From Candidatus Shapirobacteria bacterium (lineage in GTDB: Bacteria; Patescibacteriota; Microgenomatia; VGLL01), in NCBI GenBank assembly GCA_016866735.1, contig VGLL01000017.1, positions 1 to 12,898 on the forward strand: DNA of 12,898 bases. The letters are read 5' to 3'. Positions 1 to 5,959 of the stretch are shown here, in pieces. The translations under genes and the position numbers were made by a program. The notes beneath the pieces were generated by a model. It was not told the origin of the DNA and searched no databases. It worked only from the letters and a program-made list of their open reading frames with translations. The stretch's first letter is position 1. Each line of letters starts with the position of its first letter.

Positions 1-1016
1 TTTTCGCCAACCCTTTCGCCCTTTTTGACTTTCTCCCAAATTTTCTCTTCTATTTCTTTTGCCAATTTTGGCTTCTCTTCTAAATAAGCAATGGCCGCCG
101 GCCGGCCCTGGCCAAGCATCTGATTATCGTATTTAAGAAAGGCCCCTGATTTTTCAATAACCCCAAGGTCAACTCCCAAATCGAGAATTCCTCCCATCTT
201 GGAAACTCCCGAGGTGGCTAAAATTTCCAGCTCTGCGACCTTAAATGGCGGTGCCACTTTATTTTTAATCACTTTTACCCGATGGCGAGAGCCAACGATA
301 TTGCCCGCTTGATCTTTAACTGTGTCAATCTTCCGCGTATCAAGACGAACCGAGGCGTAAAACTTAAGGGCCAAACCGCCCGGAGTAACCTCGGGATTAC
401 CAAACATAATGCCAATCTTTTGTCGCAATTGATTGGTAAATATCACCACGGTTTTTGATTTGGAAATGGCCCCGGTGAGTTTTCTTAAAGCTTGGGACAT
501 TAATCTTGCCTGAACTCCCAAAAGCGCATCGCCCATCTCGCCTTCAATTTCCGCCCGAGGCACAAGAGCGGCTACCGAGTCAATGACGATCACATCAACC
601 GCGCCCGAGCGAACAAGAGTCTCTACAATTTCCAGAGCTTGCTCGCCGGTATCTGGTTGGGAAATTAAAAGGTCATCAAGATTCACCCCGATTGTTTTTG
701 CCCAGGCCGGATCAACCGCATGTTCGGCATCAACAAAGGCCGCGGTTCCCCCCATTTTCTGCGCTTGGGCAATTACCGAGAGAGCAAGTGAGGTTTTTCC
801 GGAAGCTTCAGGACCGTAGATTTCCACTATTCGCCCCCGAGGAAGGCCACCCACACCGAGGGCAATATCAAGGGCAAGCGAACCGGTAGGAACCACTTCC
901 ACGCCAGTCTTAGTGGCTGGCTGTTCTCCCAGCTTCATAATCGCTCCCTTGCCATACTGCTTTTCAATCTGCTCCATGGCTACCCTGATTGCCTGGAGTC
1001 TTTTATCATCGGCCAT
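1..1016 (-). CDS. recA: Recombinase RecA (3' end beyond window)
   Basis: RecA forms ATP-dependent filaments on single-stranded DNA, carries out strand exchange in homologous recombination and triggers SOS-type cleavage of repressors. The visible 338 codons begin MADDKRLQAIRVAMEQIEKQ and contain the Walker A box GPEASGKT (residues 68-75, bases 792-815), the Walker B strand VIVIDS (about 143-148), the L1 region with EIEGEMGD, and the L2 region starting NQLRQKIGIMFGN and ending PGG. RecA is usually about 340-355 residues, so only a few C-terminal residues are missing; no stop codon is reached at base 1. The ATG at 1014-1016 gives the canonical N-terminus; there is no clear Shine-Dalgarno sequence before it. 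No intein or frameshift is seen. It is divergent from the tRNA-Pro gene. The identity is certain from motifs throughout the length. Confidence 0.98.
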   Translation of the reverse strand, partial: MADDKRLQAIRVAMEQIEKQYGKGAIMKLGEQPATKTGVEVVPTGSLALDIALGVGGLPRGRIVEIYGPEASGKTSLALSVIAQAQKMGGTAAFVDAEHAVDPAWAKTIGVNLDDLLISQPDTGEQALEIVETLVRSGAVDVIVIDSVAALVPRAEIEGEMGDALLGVQARLMSQALRKLTGAISKSKTVVIFTNQLRQKIGIMFGNPEVTPGGLALKFYASVRLDTRKIDTVKDQAGNIVGSRHRVKVIKNKVAPPFKVAELEILATSGVSKMGGILDLGVDLGVIEKSGAFLKYDNQMLGQGRPAAIAYLEEKPKLAKEIEEKIWEKVKKGERVGE

Positions 1017-1081
1017 ACCAGTTTAATTTTGGCAAGGCCTATGATAAAATGCAAGAGGTAGTTTTCGGTTAACGGGAACTA

Positions 1082-1154
1082 CGGAGAGTGGCGCAATTGG
1101 CAGCGCACCAGGCTGGGGGTCTGGGGGTTCCGGGTTCAAGCCCCGGCTCTCCGA
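1082..1154 (+). tRNA. tRNA-Pro (anticodon GGG)
   Basis: A full cloverleaf folds by hand. The acceptor stem CGGAGAG (1082-1088) pairs with CTCTCCG (1147-1153); the D stem is GCGC/GCGC around loop AATTGGCA; the anticodon stem CCAGG/TCTGG has one G-T pair around loop CTGGGGG, so the anticodon is GGG at 1115-1117; the T arm is CCGGG/CCCGG with loop TTCAAGC; the discriminator is A1154. The C1-G72 pair and A73 are typical of bacterial tRNA-Pro. The 3' CCA is not encoded (the next bases are AAG) and must be added by the CCA-adding enzyme. Confidence 0.95.
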
Positions 1155-1185
1155 AAGATCAGTTTAATATTTCAAGCCCCCAAGG

Positions 1186-2052
1186 ATGACATCGGCACGA
1201 GTTAGGTGTAGCGTTTGCGGAAAAACTTACCTTCGTGAATTAAGGAGGATAAATGAATCAAGAAAGTTCGGCTGGAAACCCTACTGCTCGCTACGATGTC
1301 AAAGCTTGGCAAAAAATAGGCAAAAAACCTGTAATTGCGGAAATCCCTCATGTAACAAACTCCTAAAAAGACCAGTTCACGCTATTCCTTCATCCGGTAT
1401 TTGTTTCTGTTCAAAATCTTGCGCCGCAATAGTTAATAATCCAAAGCGCAAGAAGCCATATACTAAAAGATGCGCTAACCCAAAATGCCATAAATTAATT
1501 CCCAACAGAAATAAGTTTTGTTCCTCTAAATGCCAGGGAGAACAATTCAGGTTGCCATCAAGCCTAGCTAAAGCAAAGACTGTTAAAAAAATTCAGGATT
1601 TCGTAGCCAAAAACGGGAGGATTCCGGTAAAAAGAGAGCTCTGGGGAATCTATAAGCTCGCCAGAAGGGAGTTTGGGACTTGGAATAACGCCATTGAGTC
1701 TGCCGGCTTTGAGCCAAATCCCGTCTTATTCGCCAAAAAACATAAGGCCAATGATGGCCACATATGCGATTCTCTAGCGGAAAAGATTATTGATGACTGG
1801 CTCTCTGAAAATAACGTCGAACACCAAATTCATGTTCCCTATCCCAACAGTAAAATGAGTTCTGATTTTTTGATTAACGGAATTCGTGTTGAATTTTTCG
1901 GTCTCCAAGGCGAAGTCGGAAAATACGATCGCTTCCTCAAAAGAAAGCGCGCCCTTTGCCAAAGGAAAGCTATTAAGATGATCGCAATTTATCCAAACAA
2001 CCTTTTTCCTCAAAACAATCTTGGGAAAATATTACACCCGCTATTAGAATGA
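1186..2052 (+). CDS. Zinc-finger protein with homing-endonuclease-associated repeat and PD-(D/E)XK-like nuclease C-terminus
   Basis: The protein has 288 residues. The N-terminal 120 residues carry Cys pairs that look like three small zinc-binding knuckles: C8-x2-C11 with C34-x3-C38; a second set around C49-C56 with C73-C79; and C96-x4-C101 with C112-x3-C116. Residues 133-176 (IQDFVAKNGRIPVKRE then GTWNNAIESAGFEP) match the pattern of the homing-endonuclease-associated (HNH_repeat) DNA-binding module. The C-terminal part has E199 in a helix, then D227 (SSDFLI), E236 (VEFFGL), and K246/K252, an order like PD-(D/E)XK or Vsr-like endonucleases; the canonical E-x-K is not present. The role as a DNA endonuclease is inferred. 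In-frame TAA at 1165-1167 leaves ATG 1186 as the only ATG start; AAGG touches the ATG, so no properly spaced ribosome site is seen. It sits 31 bases after tRNA-Pro, a common place for mobile genes. Confidence 0.6.
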   Translation: MTSARVRCSVCGKTYLRELRRINESRKFGWKPYCSLRCQSLAKNRQKTCNCGNPSCNKLLKRPVHAIPSSGICFCSKSCAAIVNNPKRKKPYTKRCANPKCHKLIPNRNKFCSSKCQGEQFRLPSSLAKAKTVKKIQDFVAKNGRIPVKRELWGIYKLARREFGTWNNAIESAGFEPNPVLFAKKHKANDGHICDSLAEKIIDDWLSENNVEHQIHVPYPNSKMSSDFLINGIRVEFFGLQGEVGKYDRFLKRKRALCQRKAIKMIAIYPNNLFPQNNLGKILHPLLE

Positions 2053-2153
2053 GCCAAAAAAGAAAACGCAAAACTAATTTTGGTCATTTTTAGCCACCGC
2101 CATTGATCTTCTGCCAAAACCTAAATTATGGTCTTAAAGGAACGGGCCTTATT

Positions 2154-2183
2154 TTGACCTATCCTTTTTCATGCTCATAAGAA
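2154..2183 (+). promoter_or_regulatory. Possible sigma-70-type promoter before the membrane-protein gene
   Basis: TTGACC at 2154-2159 is followed after 18 bases by TAAGAA (2178-2183), about 60 bases before the ATG at 2242. The -10 box is a poor match, so this is a weak prediction. The rest of the 174-base gap after the nuclease gene shows nothing else recognisable. Confidence 0.3.
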
Positions 2184-2241
2184 TACCCCTCTCAATAATT
2201 ACTCACTTGAAAATACGCCCAGTTTTTTGTTAAATATCAGC

Positions 2242-2664
2242 ATGGGGCCAGTCTTGAATGGAATTTTTATAACACTACTCTACCTTACTCCGATCGGGTA
2301 TTTATTGAGCTTACTTAAACTCTATTCAGGAGAAAGGACACCGGGAGTTTATGTTTATTTGCCTCGCGACGAGCCGATACGAGTAGTTGTTAAGGAAAAT
2401 CCTCTTATTGCAGATAGGGTTCACTGGTTCATAAACGGGATTTCCTTATTAATTCAGGCTCTTGTAATCATTTTTAAAAATTTAGGTGGCGATTGGGGAC
2501 ACGCCTACGCTTGGATCGCCTTAATCTTTGGGGCCGTAAATGCCCTTTCGGCCTTTTTCCCAACCTTTAACTGGAATGGAAAATTATCGAATGCTATAAA
2601 TATACCGCTCATCTGGATATTGGTAATATTGTTTCTTATTTTGACAATTGCATATGCGCCTTAA
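2242..2664 (+). CDS. Four-helix membrane protein of unknown function, probably truncated by IS-A
   Basis: The product is 140 residues from ATG 2242; an in-frame TTG at 2227 would add five residues but has no better ribosome site. Hydrophobic stretches at about residues 6-28, 62-79, 88-106 and 121-138 suggest four membrane helices, with a polar loop at 29-61 (ERTPGVYVYLPRDEPIRVVV). I do not recognise a family. The last codons overlap the 8-bp target duplication of IS-A (2652-2659), and the TAA at 2662-2664 lies in the terminal inverted repeat of that element. The C-terminus as seen is therefore probably created by the insertion. The native end would have lain beyond the insertion, see the finding on reconstruction. 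Whether the shortened protein still works is unknown. Confidence 0.55.
   Translation: MGPVLNGIFITLLYLTPIGYLLSLLKLYSGERTPGVYVYLPRDEPIRVVVKENPLIADRVHWFINGISLLIQALVIIFKNLGGDWGHAYAWIALIFGAVNALSAFFPTFNWNGKLSNAINIPLIWILVILFLILTIAYAP
2652..2659. repeat. Left target-site duplication of IS-A
   Basis: ATATGCGC here is repeated exactly at 3980-3987, directly outside the two ends of IS-A. An 8-bp direct repeat at this place is what a transposition event leaves behind. Confidence 0.65.
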
Positions 2665-2719
2665 ATCACGAGAAAATCCTCCCGAAACGGGAATCGTTAA
2701 ATCAAGTAAAATGCTCCTG
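2661..2719 (+). repeat. Left terminal inverted repeat of IS-A
   Basis: Read inward it starts TTAAATCACGAGAAAATCC and contains two units: TTAAATCAC..AATCCTCC and then TCGTTAAATCA..GCTCCTG. Both units are found in the same order at the right end. The two-unit design suggests two transposase-binding sites per end. Confidence 0.7.
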
Positions 2720-2726
2720 AAATTTC

Positions 2727-3854
2727 TTACCGCTTAGTTAGTTTCCTCCCTGACCTTGTAATCTCTAAAAGAAGCTTTCTGGGATTAAGGGTAAGAAAAC
2801 GTTCTCTTAGCTCGCTCTTTGTTTCTTCAGGAGTATCTTCTCGCTCAAGCAGTCTTTGGTAAGCTGTCTTGGGTTGGCCGTATCTTCTTGTAACTCTCGC
2901 CCCATCTCTGATCTTGTCCTTTAAGCGCATCACTGGCTGGAAGAAGTTCTGGTAGTCGGAGAGCTTTTCGTAAAGCTGGTTTAAGATTACTAATTGTTCT
3001 CTCGTATCCAAGCGTTGATAGCCGACAAACCTTCTGACTACCGAATAGTTCTGCTGCTCGATATATGGCTGATCATTCTTGATGGTTTCTCTGGCCCGGG
3101 TGTAGGTAATCTTATGCTCTTCGCAATATCTGATCAGATGATAATTGACAAACTCACCGCCAGTATCAAAGTCAATACCGCGCAGAGGGAAAGGCAATCT
3201 TTGGCGGATAACCTCTAGTGCCCCAGTTGTTTCTCTCTCTGATCGTCCCAGATGGCCTCGGCACTCATTCCAGCCACTGGCGACATCAGTGGTGTCTAGA
3301 GTGTGAATATACTCTCCACTGGGGGAATCACCGCAATGATGAACAGAATCAATCTCTAGGAATCCAGGTACAGTATTATCCCAATCAGCCCAAGTACGAA
3401 TGGGAATCTGGTGCTTGAGCAGTGTGCCCGGTTTGGTTCTTGATCTTCCCTTAAGAGCGATTCTTTTTCTTTCAGACACTAAGAGGCGGTCTGCCGTCGC
3501 CGAGCTTATCCTCAACAAGAGCGCTTTCTTTCTCTTACCAACCTTCATTTCCCCATGACAAGTTAAGGATTCCAGATAAACAGGAATCATGGGGACTAAG
3601 CGTTGGCCGCAAGCATAGTTAGAGATTACCCAAAGCTTTTCTAAGAGCGGGAAAACAACCTGATAACAAGAGCTTCTTCGTCTTCTAATTGGCTTTCTGG
3701 CTGGAGGATAAACCAAGATCTCCATTAAATGTTTTCGAGAGTAACCGGTCACATAGCCCAACCTGTTCAAAAGCTCTGTTCTCTGCTTTTTCTTCCCTCG
3801 AAGATATTCTTTAGAGAAGGTCCGAATTACTGCCCACTTTTCTTTCTGATTCAC
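2727..3854 (-). CDS. IS-A transposase (DDE, rve-type integrase core)
   Basis: This enzyme cuts and joins the IS-A ends. Counting from GTG 3854, the catalytic triad is D169 (LEIDSVHH), D230 (DFDTGGEF) and E266 (NDQPYIEQ), with exactly 35 residues between the second D and the E, the DD35E spacing. The N-terminal 150 residues are basic, with a probable helix-turn-helix at about 20-47 (LLNRLGYVTGYSRKHL), and the C-terminus is basic. A GTG at 3863 is possible, but its first base is the last G of the perfect AGGAGG (3863-3868); the GTG at 3852-3854 lies 8 bases after AGGAGG and is the better start. The frame is intact (375 residues) with no internal stop, so the element may be active. Confidence 0.85.
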   Translation of the reverse strand: MNQKEKWAVIRTFSKEYLRGKKKQRTELLNRLGYVTGYSRKHLMEILVYPPARKPIRRRRSSCYQVVFPLLEKLWVISNYACGQRLVPMIPVYLESLTCHGEMKVGKRKKALLLRISSATADRLLVSERKRIALKGRSRTKPGTLLKHQIPIRTWADWDNTVPGFLEIDSVHHCGDSPSGEYIHTLDTTDVASGWNECRGHLGRSERETTGALEVIRQRLPFPLRGIDFDTGGEFVNYHLIRYCEEHKITYTRARETIKNDQPYIEQQNYSVVRRFVGYQRLDTREQLVILNQLYEKLSDYQNFFQPVMRLKDKIRDGARVTRRYGQPKTAYQRLLEREDTPEETKSELRERFLTLNPRKLLLEITRSGRKLTKR

Positions 3855-3862
3855 TTTGCTCA

Positions 3863-3868
3863 CCTCCT
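3863..3868 (-). promoter_or_regulatory. Ribosome binding site that decides the IS-A transposase start
   Basis: Perfect AGGAGG on the minus strand. It ends 8 bases before GTG 3854 and overlaps the alternative GTG 3863, which makes the upstream start unlikely. Confidence 0.6.
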
Positions 3869-3917
3869 GACGGGCAGCGGATTATCCCTAATTTTAGGAG
3901 GCCCGATTTCCCCCTTA

Positions 3918-3975
3918 CAGGAGGATTCTCTCGTGATTCAACGAATCGATTTCAGGAGGATTTAAAGTGATTTAA
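3918..3975 (-). repeat. Right terminal inverted repeat of IS-A
   Basis: Read inward on the minus strand it starts TTAAATCACTTTAAATCCTC and contains a second unit TCGTTGAATCA..AATCCTCCTG. It aligns with the left end over about 58 bases with two single-base gaps and scattered mismatches. Confidence 0.7.
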
Positions 3976-3979
3976 ATCG

Positions 3980-3987
3980 ATATGCGC
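3980..3987. repeat. Right target-site duplication of IS-A
   Basis: ATATGCGC, identical to 2652-2659. Its last two bases also belong to the GCT that precedes IS-B, so the two elements are practically adjacent. Confidence 0.65.
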
Positions 3988-3989
3988 TA

Positions 3990-4010
3990 TGTTCACTTAA
4001 AAATCCGACA
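3990..4010 (+). repeat. Left terminal inverted repeat of IS-B
   Basis: Starts TGTTCACTTAAAAATCCGAC; matches the right end read inward (TGTATTCAACTTAAATATCC and GACA) with two short gaps and one mismatch. The transposase stop codon lies inside it (3997-3999). Confidence 0.7.
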
Positions 4011-4707
4011 GTTGATACTCTTCTAATACTTCATTAGGTGTTTTTAATTTTAAGGCAAGATGGGCTCTTTTGGAATGGTAGTAGTCTAGATATTCAGTTA
4101 CCTCTTTTTGCAGAGAAGGAATTTCTCTTTGGTAGTATTTTCCCCAACCCAAGCATTCTTTTCTCAAGCTCCGGTTAAAACTCTCAATATATGCCTGTTC
4201 GTTCTTGCGGTATGGCCTAGCAATGCGGTATCGGTCAGCAAAGACAAAGACATTCTTTCTGAAATGATCTTTAAACTCAGAGCCACCATCTGTTTGTAAA
4301 AGAGTGGTATGCCTAAATCTCTGGATAGCTGATTGGAGAAAGCTTAATCCTTCAAGACTAGTTAGGGCAGGATACAGATTAACTAATACTTCTTTGGTAA
4401 AGATATCGATGCCCGTAAAAGCAAAGACATAACCAAAATCTAAACTATCCATCTGGATAACCTCTCTGGGCTTGGTAGCACAAGGCACTGGCCCTCGTAC
4501 TTGGTTCTTCTTCCATTTGCTTCTCAAGATATACCTCTGGCTTAAGATTTTGTAGATAGTGGTTACGGAAAGTTCGATATTAAATTCATCCTTAAGATAT
4601 TTCCTAATCTTTTGGCCGCAACAGTCTCTGTTCTCTTCTCTTAGACGACAGATTCTTTCGATTAGAAGACCATCTAGCTTCCTTTTGTCCTTTCTCCTTT
4701 CTTGGCC
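3997..4707 (-). CDS. IS-B transposase, second frame (HTH remainder and DDE catalytic core)
   Basis: The frame is open from 4707 (just after a TAA at 4708-4710) to the stop at 3997-3999, 236 codons. It starts with GQERRKDKRKLDGLLIERI and goes on to a second helix-turn-helix (SVTTIYKILSQRY), then the rve core: first acidic residue in IQMDSLD, second in QTDGGSEF, and the glutamate in QAYIESFNRS, 34 residues after the second aspartate. A TTG at 4527 could be read as a start, but it falls in the middle of the conserved HTH linker, so this part is more likely translated as a fusion with the upstream frame by a -1 shift. The fused protein would be about 297 residues, normal for IS481-type transposases. 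Confidence 0.75.
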   Translation of the reverse strand, partial: GQERRKDKRKLDGLLIERICRLREENRDCCGQKIRKYLKDEFNIELSVTTIYKILSQRYILRSKWKKNQVRGPVPCATKPREVIQMDSLDFGYVFAFTGIDIFTKEVLVNLYPALTSLEGLSFLQSAIQRFRHTTLLQTDGGSEFKDHFRKNVFVFADRYRIARPYRKNEQAYIESFNRSLRKECLGWGKYYQREIPSLQKEVTEYLDYYHSKRAHLALKLKTPNEVLEEYQLSDF

Positions 4708-4889
4708 TTAAGATAATCATCAATGAATCCCCTAAGACCAAATGAATGACCCTGAATGCTCTTAATCCATATCCCTATAGTTTCCCGATTAACCTCCAGC
4801 CTCTGAGCAATACGAGTTCGAGGGATGTCTTGCCCGAACAATTCCCAGGCTAAGGTGATTTTAGTAATTTGGTTCATGATGTCCATCAT
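4674..4889 (-). CDS. IS-B transposase, first frame (N-terminal helix-turn-helix protein)
   Basis: The product is 71 residues: MMDIMNQITKITLAWELFGQ, then a helix-turn-helix IPRTRIAQRLEVNRETIGIW (residues about 23-42), and a basic tail ending at TAG 4674-4676. It probably recognises the IS ends. ATG 4889 has GGAG four bases upstream. It overlaps the second frame by about 33 bases in the -1 relation, either as a programmed frameshift pair or because a single-frame transposase acquired an indel. Confidence 0.7.
   Translation of the reverse strand: MMDIMNQITKITLAWELFGQDIPRTRIAQRLEVNRETIGIWIKSIQGHSFGLRGFIDDYLKAKKGERTKGS
4681..4697 (-). promoter_or_regulatory. Candidate -1 frameshift signal of IS-B
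   Basis: On the minus strand AAAGGAG (a Shine-Dalgarno-like stimulator, GGAG at 4694-4697) is followed by AAAGGAC and then the A-rich AAAAGG run (4681-4686), inside the only stretch where both frames are open. The run is not a perfect X_XXY_YYZ heptamer, so efficiency is uncertain. Confidence 0.4.
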
Positions 4890-4902
4890 TCTACTCCTAA
4901 AG

Positions 4903-4926
4903 TGTCGGATATTTAAGTTGAATACA
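4903..4926 (-). repeat. Right terminal inverted repeat of IS-B
   Basis: TGTCGGATATTTAAGTTGAA followed by TACA is the inverted counterpart of the left end 3990-4010. Confidence 0.7.
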
Positions 4927-4935
4927 GCTTATATG

Positions 4936-4964
4936 TAGATATTTTTCGATTTTTGATGTATAAT
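4936..4964 (+). promoter_or_regulatory. Sigma-70-type promoter for the 4996 operon
   Basis: TAGATA (4936-4941), a 17-base spacer and a perfect TATAAT (4959-4964). It starts 10 bases outside IS-B, so the operon promoter was either kept intact or brought close to the element end. A start of transcription near 4971 leaves a 25-base leader with AAAGGAG at 4985-4991. Confidence 0.6.
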
Positions 4965-4995
4965 TTCAGCTAGAATATCCTGGGAAAGGAGTAGA

Positions 4996-5706
4996 ATGGG
5001 AAATCCCTCAAAACCAATTTGGCAAAGCGATGCCTTTATTATTTTATGTTTGGTAATATTCTGGCCCGCCGGAATTTTTTTAATGTGGAAATACTCACCT
5101 TGGCGAAAATTTGTGAAAGGCCTATTGACAGCTTTCTTTTTAATCGGAGTAATTCCGCTTTTATTTATCTGGTCTCTTCTGTCTGGACTCAGAGGCTATT
5201 CGCTTATCGATAACCTGCTTAACCCTCGTACTGTTAATCAGTCAAAACTTTACAATTGCGTCGTATTAAATTTCGATTGGGGAAAATGCACAAATAGAAA
5301 ACATAATTTTTCTTTTGAATATCCGGCGAAATGGAGTTATATAGACCTAAAACCTGAAGGGATTGGATTTAGCCCTTCAGATAAAAATATGAGTGATGGC
5401 TTTGTTATTTCCATGGGTTCGCCATCGGAATGGAAATCAGAAGAAGAAGCTAAAAAATTCGCTAACGGTTATTCAGGGTCGTCCTCTCGTCAGGAAACAA
5501 CGATAGATGGATTGTATGCGACTAAAGATTATAAAGCGTTTTCCGAAAATGGGATCGTTGCTACCGCGGTAATCGTAGACGGAAAAACAACTTATGAATT
5601 TATGAGTTTGCCAGATAATTTAAAAAAGGCGAGTGTATCTTTGACTAATTCTGAACTCCAGTCAATCTTTGACCATATGGCTAACAGTTTTGCTAAGGAA
5701 AAATAA
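4996..5706 (+). CDS. Membrane-anchored protein with an exported PsbP-like domain
   Basis: The product is 236 residues. Two hydrophobic segments (about 12-31 and 42-63) are followed by a soluble domain of about 170 residues. This domain opens with HNFSFEYPAKWSYIDL, the F-x-F-x-Y-P-x-x-W pattern that starts many PsbP-like lipoprotein domains in bacteria, and includes a pair of cysteines (C88, C98). The function is not known; the orientation suggests the domain lies outside the membrane. ATG 4996 is preceded by AAAGGAG at 4-base spacing. It overlaps the next gene by one base (TAATG), so the two are translated together. The 8673 gene product has a domain with a similar opening. Confidence 0.7.
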   Translation: MGNPSKPIWQSDAFIILCLVIFWPAGIFLMWKYSPWRKFVKGLLTAFFLIGVIPLLFIWSLLSGLRGYSLIDNLLNPRTVNQSKLYNCVVLNFDWGKCTNRKHNFSFEYPAKWSYIDLKPEGIGFSPSDKNMSDGFVISMGSPSEWKSEEEAKKFANGYSGSSSRQETTIDGLYATKDYKAFSENGIVATAVIVDGKTTYEFMSLPDNLKKASVSLTNSELQSIFDHMANSFAKEK

Positions 5707-5924
5707 TGGATGAGGATATCCTTCGAGGTAGAGAAAAAGTTATAGTTTGGATTGCAGGCCTAGCAAATCCCCTGATTGCTGGATTTCTATTTTATTATTC
5801 TTGGAGAAAAAAATTTCCAAATAAAGCCAAACAGGCAAACACTATTTCGTTTCTTGCTCTCGGAATTGATTTAACACTCTACCTTCTTCTGCAAAATTGG
5901 TTTAAGTTGAGTAACACCTTTTAG
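5706..5924 (+). CDS. Small two-helix membrane protein
   Basis: The product is 72 residues with two hydrophobic helices (about 11-32 and 46-64) joined by a basic loop (WRKKFPNKAKQ), which would lie in the cytoplasm. The start codon overlaps the stop of the preceding gene (TAATG), pointing to translational coupling and possibly a complex of the two products. No family is recognised. Confidence 0.65.
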   Translation: MDEDILRGREKVIVWIAGLANPLIAGFLFYYSWRKKFPNKAKQANTISFLALGIDLTLYLLLQNWFKLSNTF

Positions 5925-5959
5925 CGAATCAAAGGGGATTAAAAAAAGCGCTGCGTGCC

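Larger units (their letters stand above)
2660..3979 (-). mobile_element. Insertion sequence IS-A (about 1.32 kb, DD35E transposase, family unassigned)
   Basis: The element holds one transposase gene on the minus strand, is bounded by long imperfect inverted repeats (2661-2719 and 3918-3975) and is flanked by the 8-bp direct repeat ATATGCGC. The outer tips differ by a few bases between the two ends, so the exact borders are uncertain by about 4 bases. The right end carries a longer untranslated leader (3855-3975) rich in AGGAGG-like motifs. The transposase is of the rve/integrase superfamily with an unusually long N-terminal region, nearer to ISNCY-like elements than to IS3, but I cannot place it in a named family. 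Confidence 0.8.
3989..4926 (-). mobile_element. Insertion sequence IS-B (about 0.94 kb, IS481/IS3-like)
   Basis: The element contains a two-frame transposase on the minus strand, with terminal inverted repeats sharing TTAA and ATCCGACA blocks and outer tips TGTTCA (left) and TGTATTCAA (right), like the TG..CA tips of IS3/IS481 elements. The 3-base GCT at 3986-3988 and 4927-4929 is a possible target duplication, too short to be conclusive. Length and gene order (HTH protein, then rve core) fit IS481 or a small IS3 relative. Confidence 0.75.

Noticed and set aside
583..889. Reading frames on the plus strand opposite recA
   Set aside because: They are antisense to a well-conserved recA, with no ribosome sites or recognisable domains.
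1028..1049. Promoter for tRNA-Pro (TTGGCA and TAAAAT)
   Set aside because: The boxes are only about 10 bases apart; no acceptable spacing was found, although a promoter must exist somewhere upstream.
2994..3965. Plus-strand reading frames inside IS-A
   Set aside because: Antisense to the intact DD35E transposase and without start signals.
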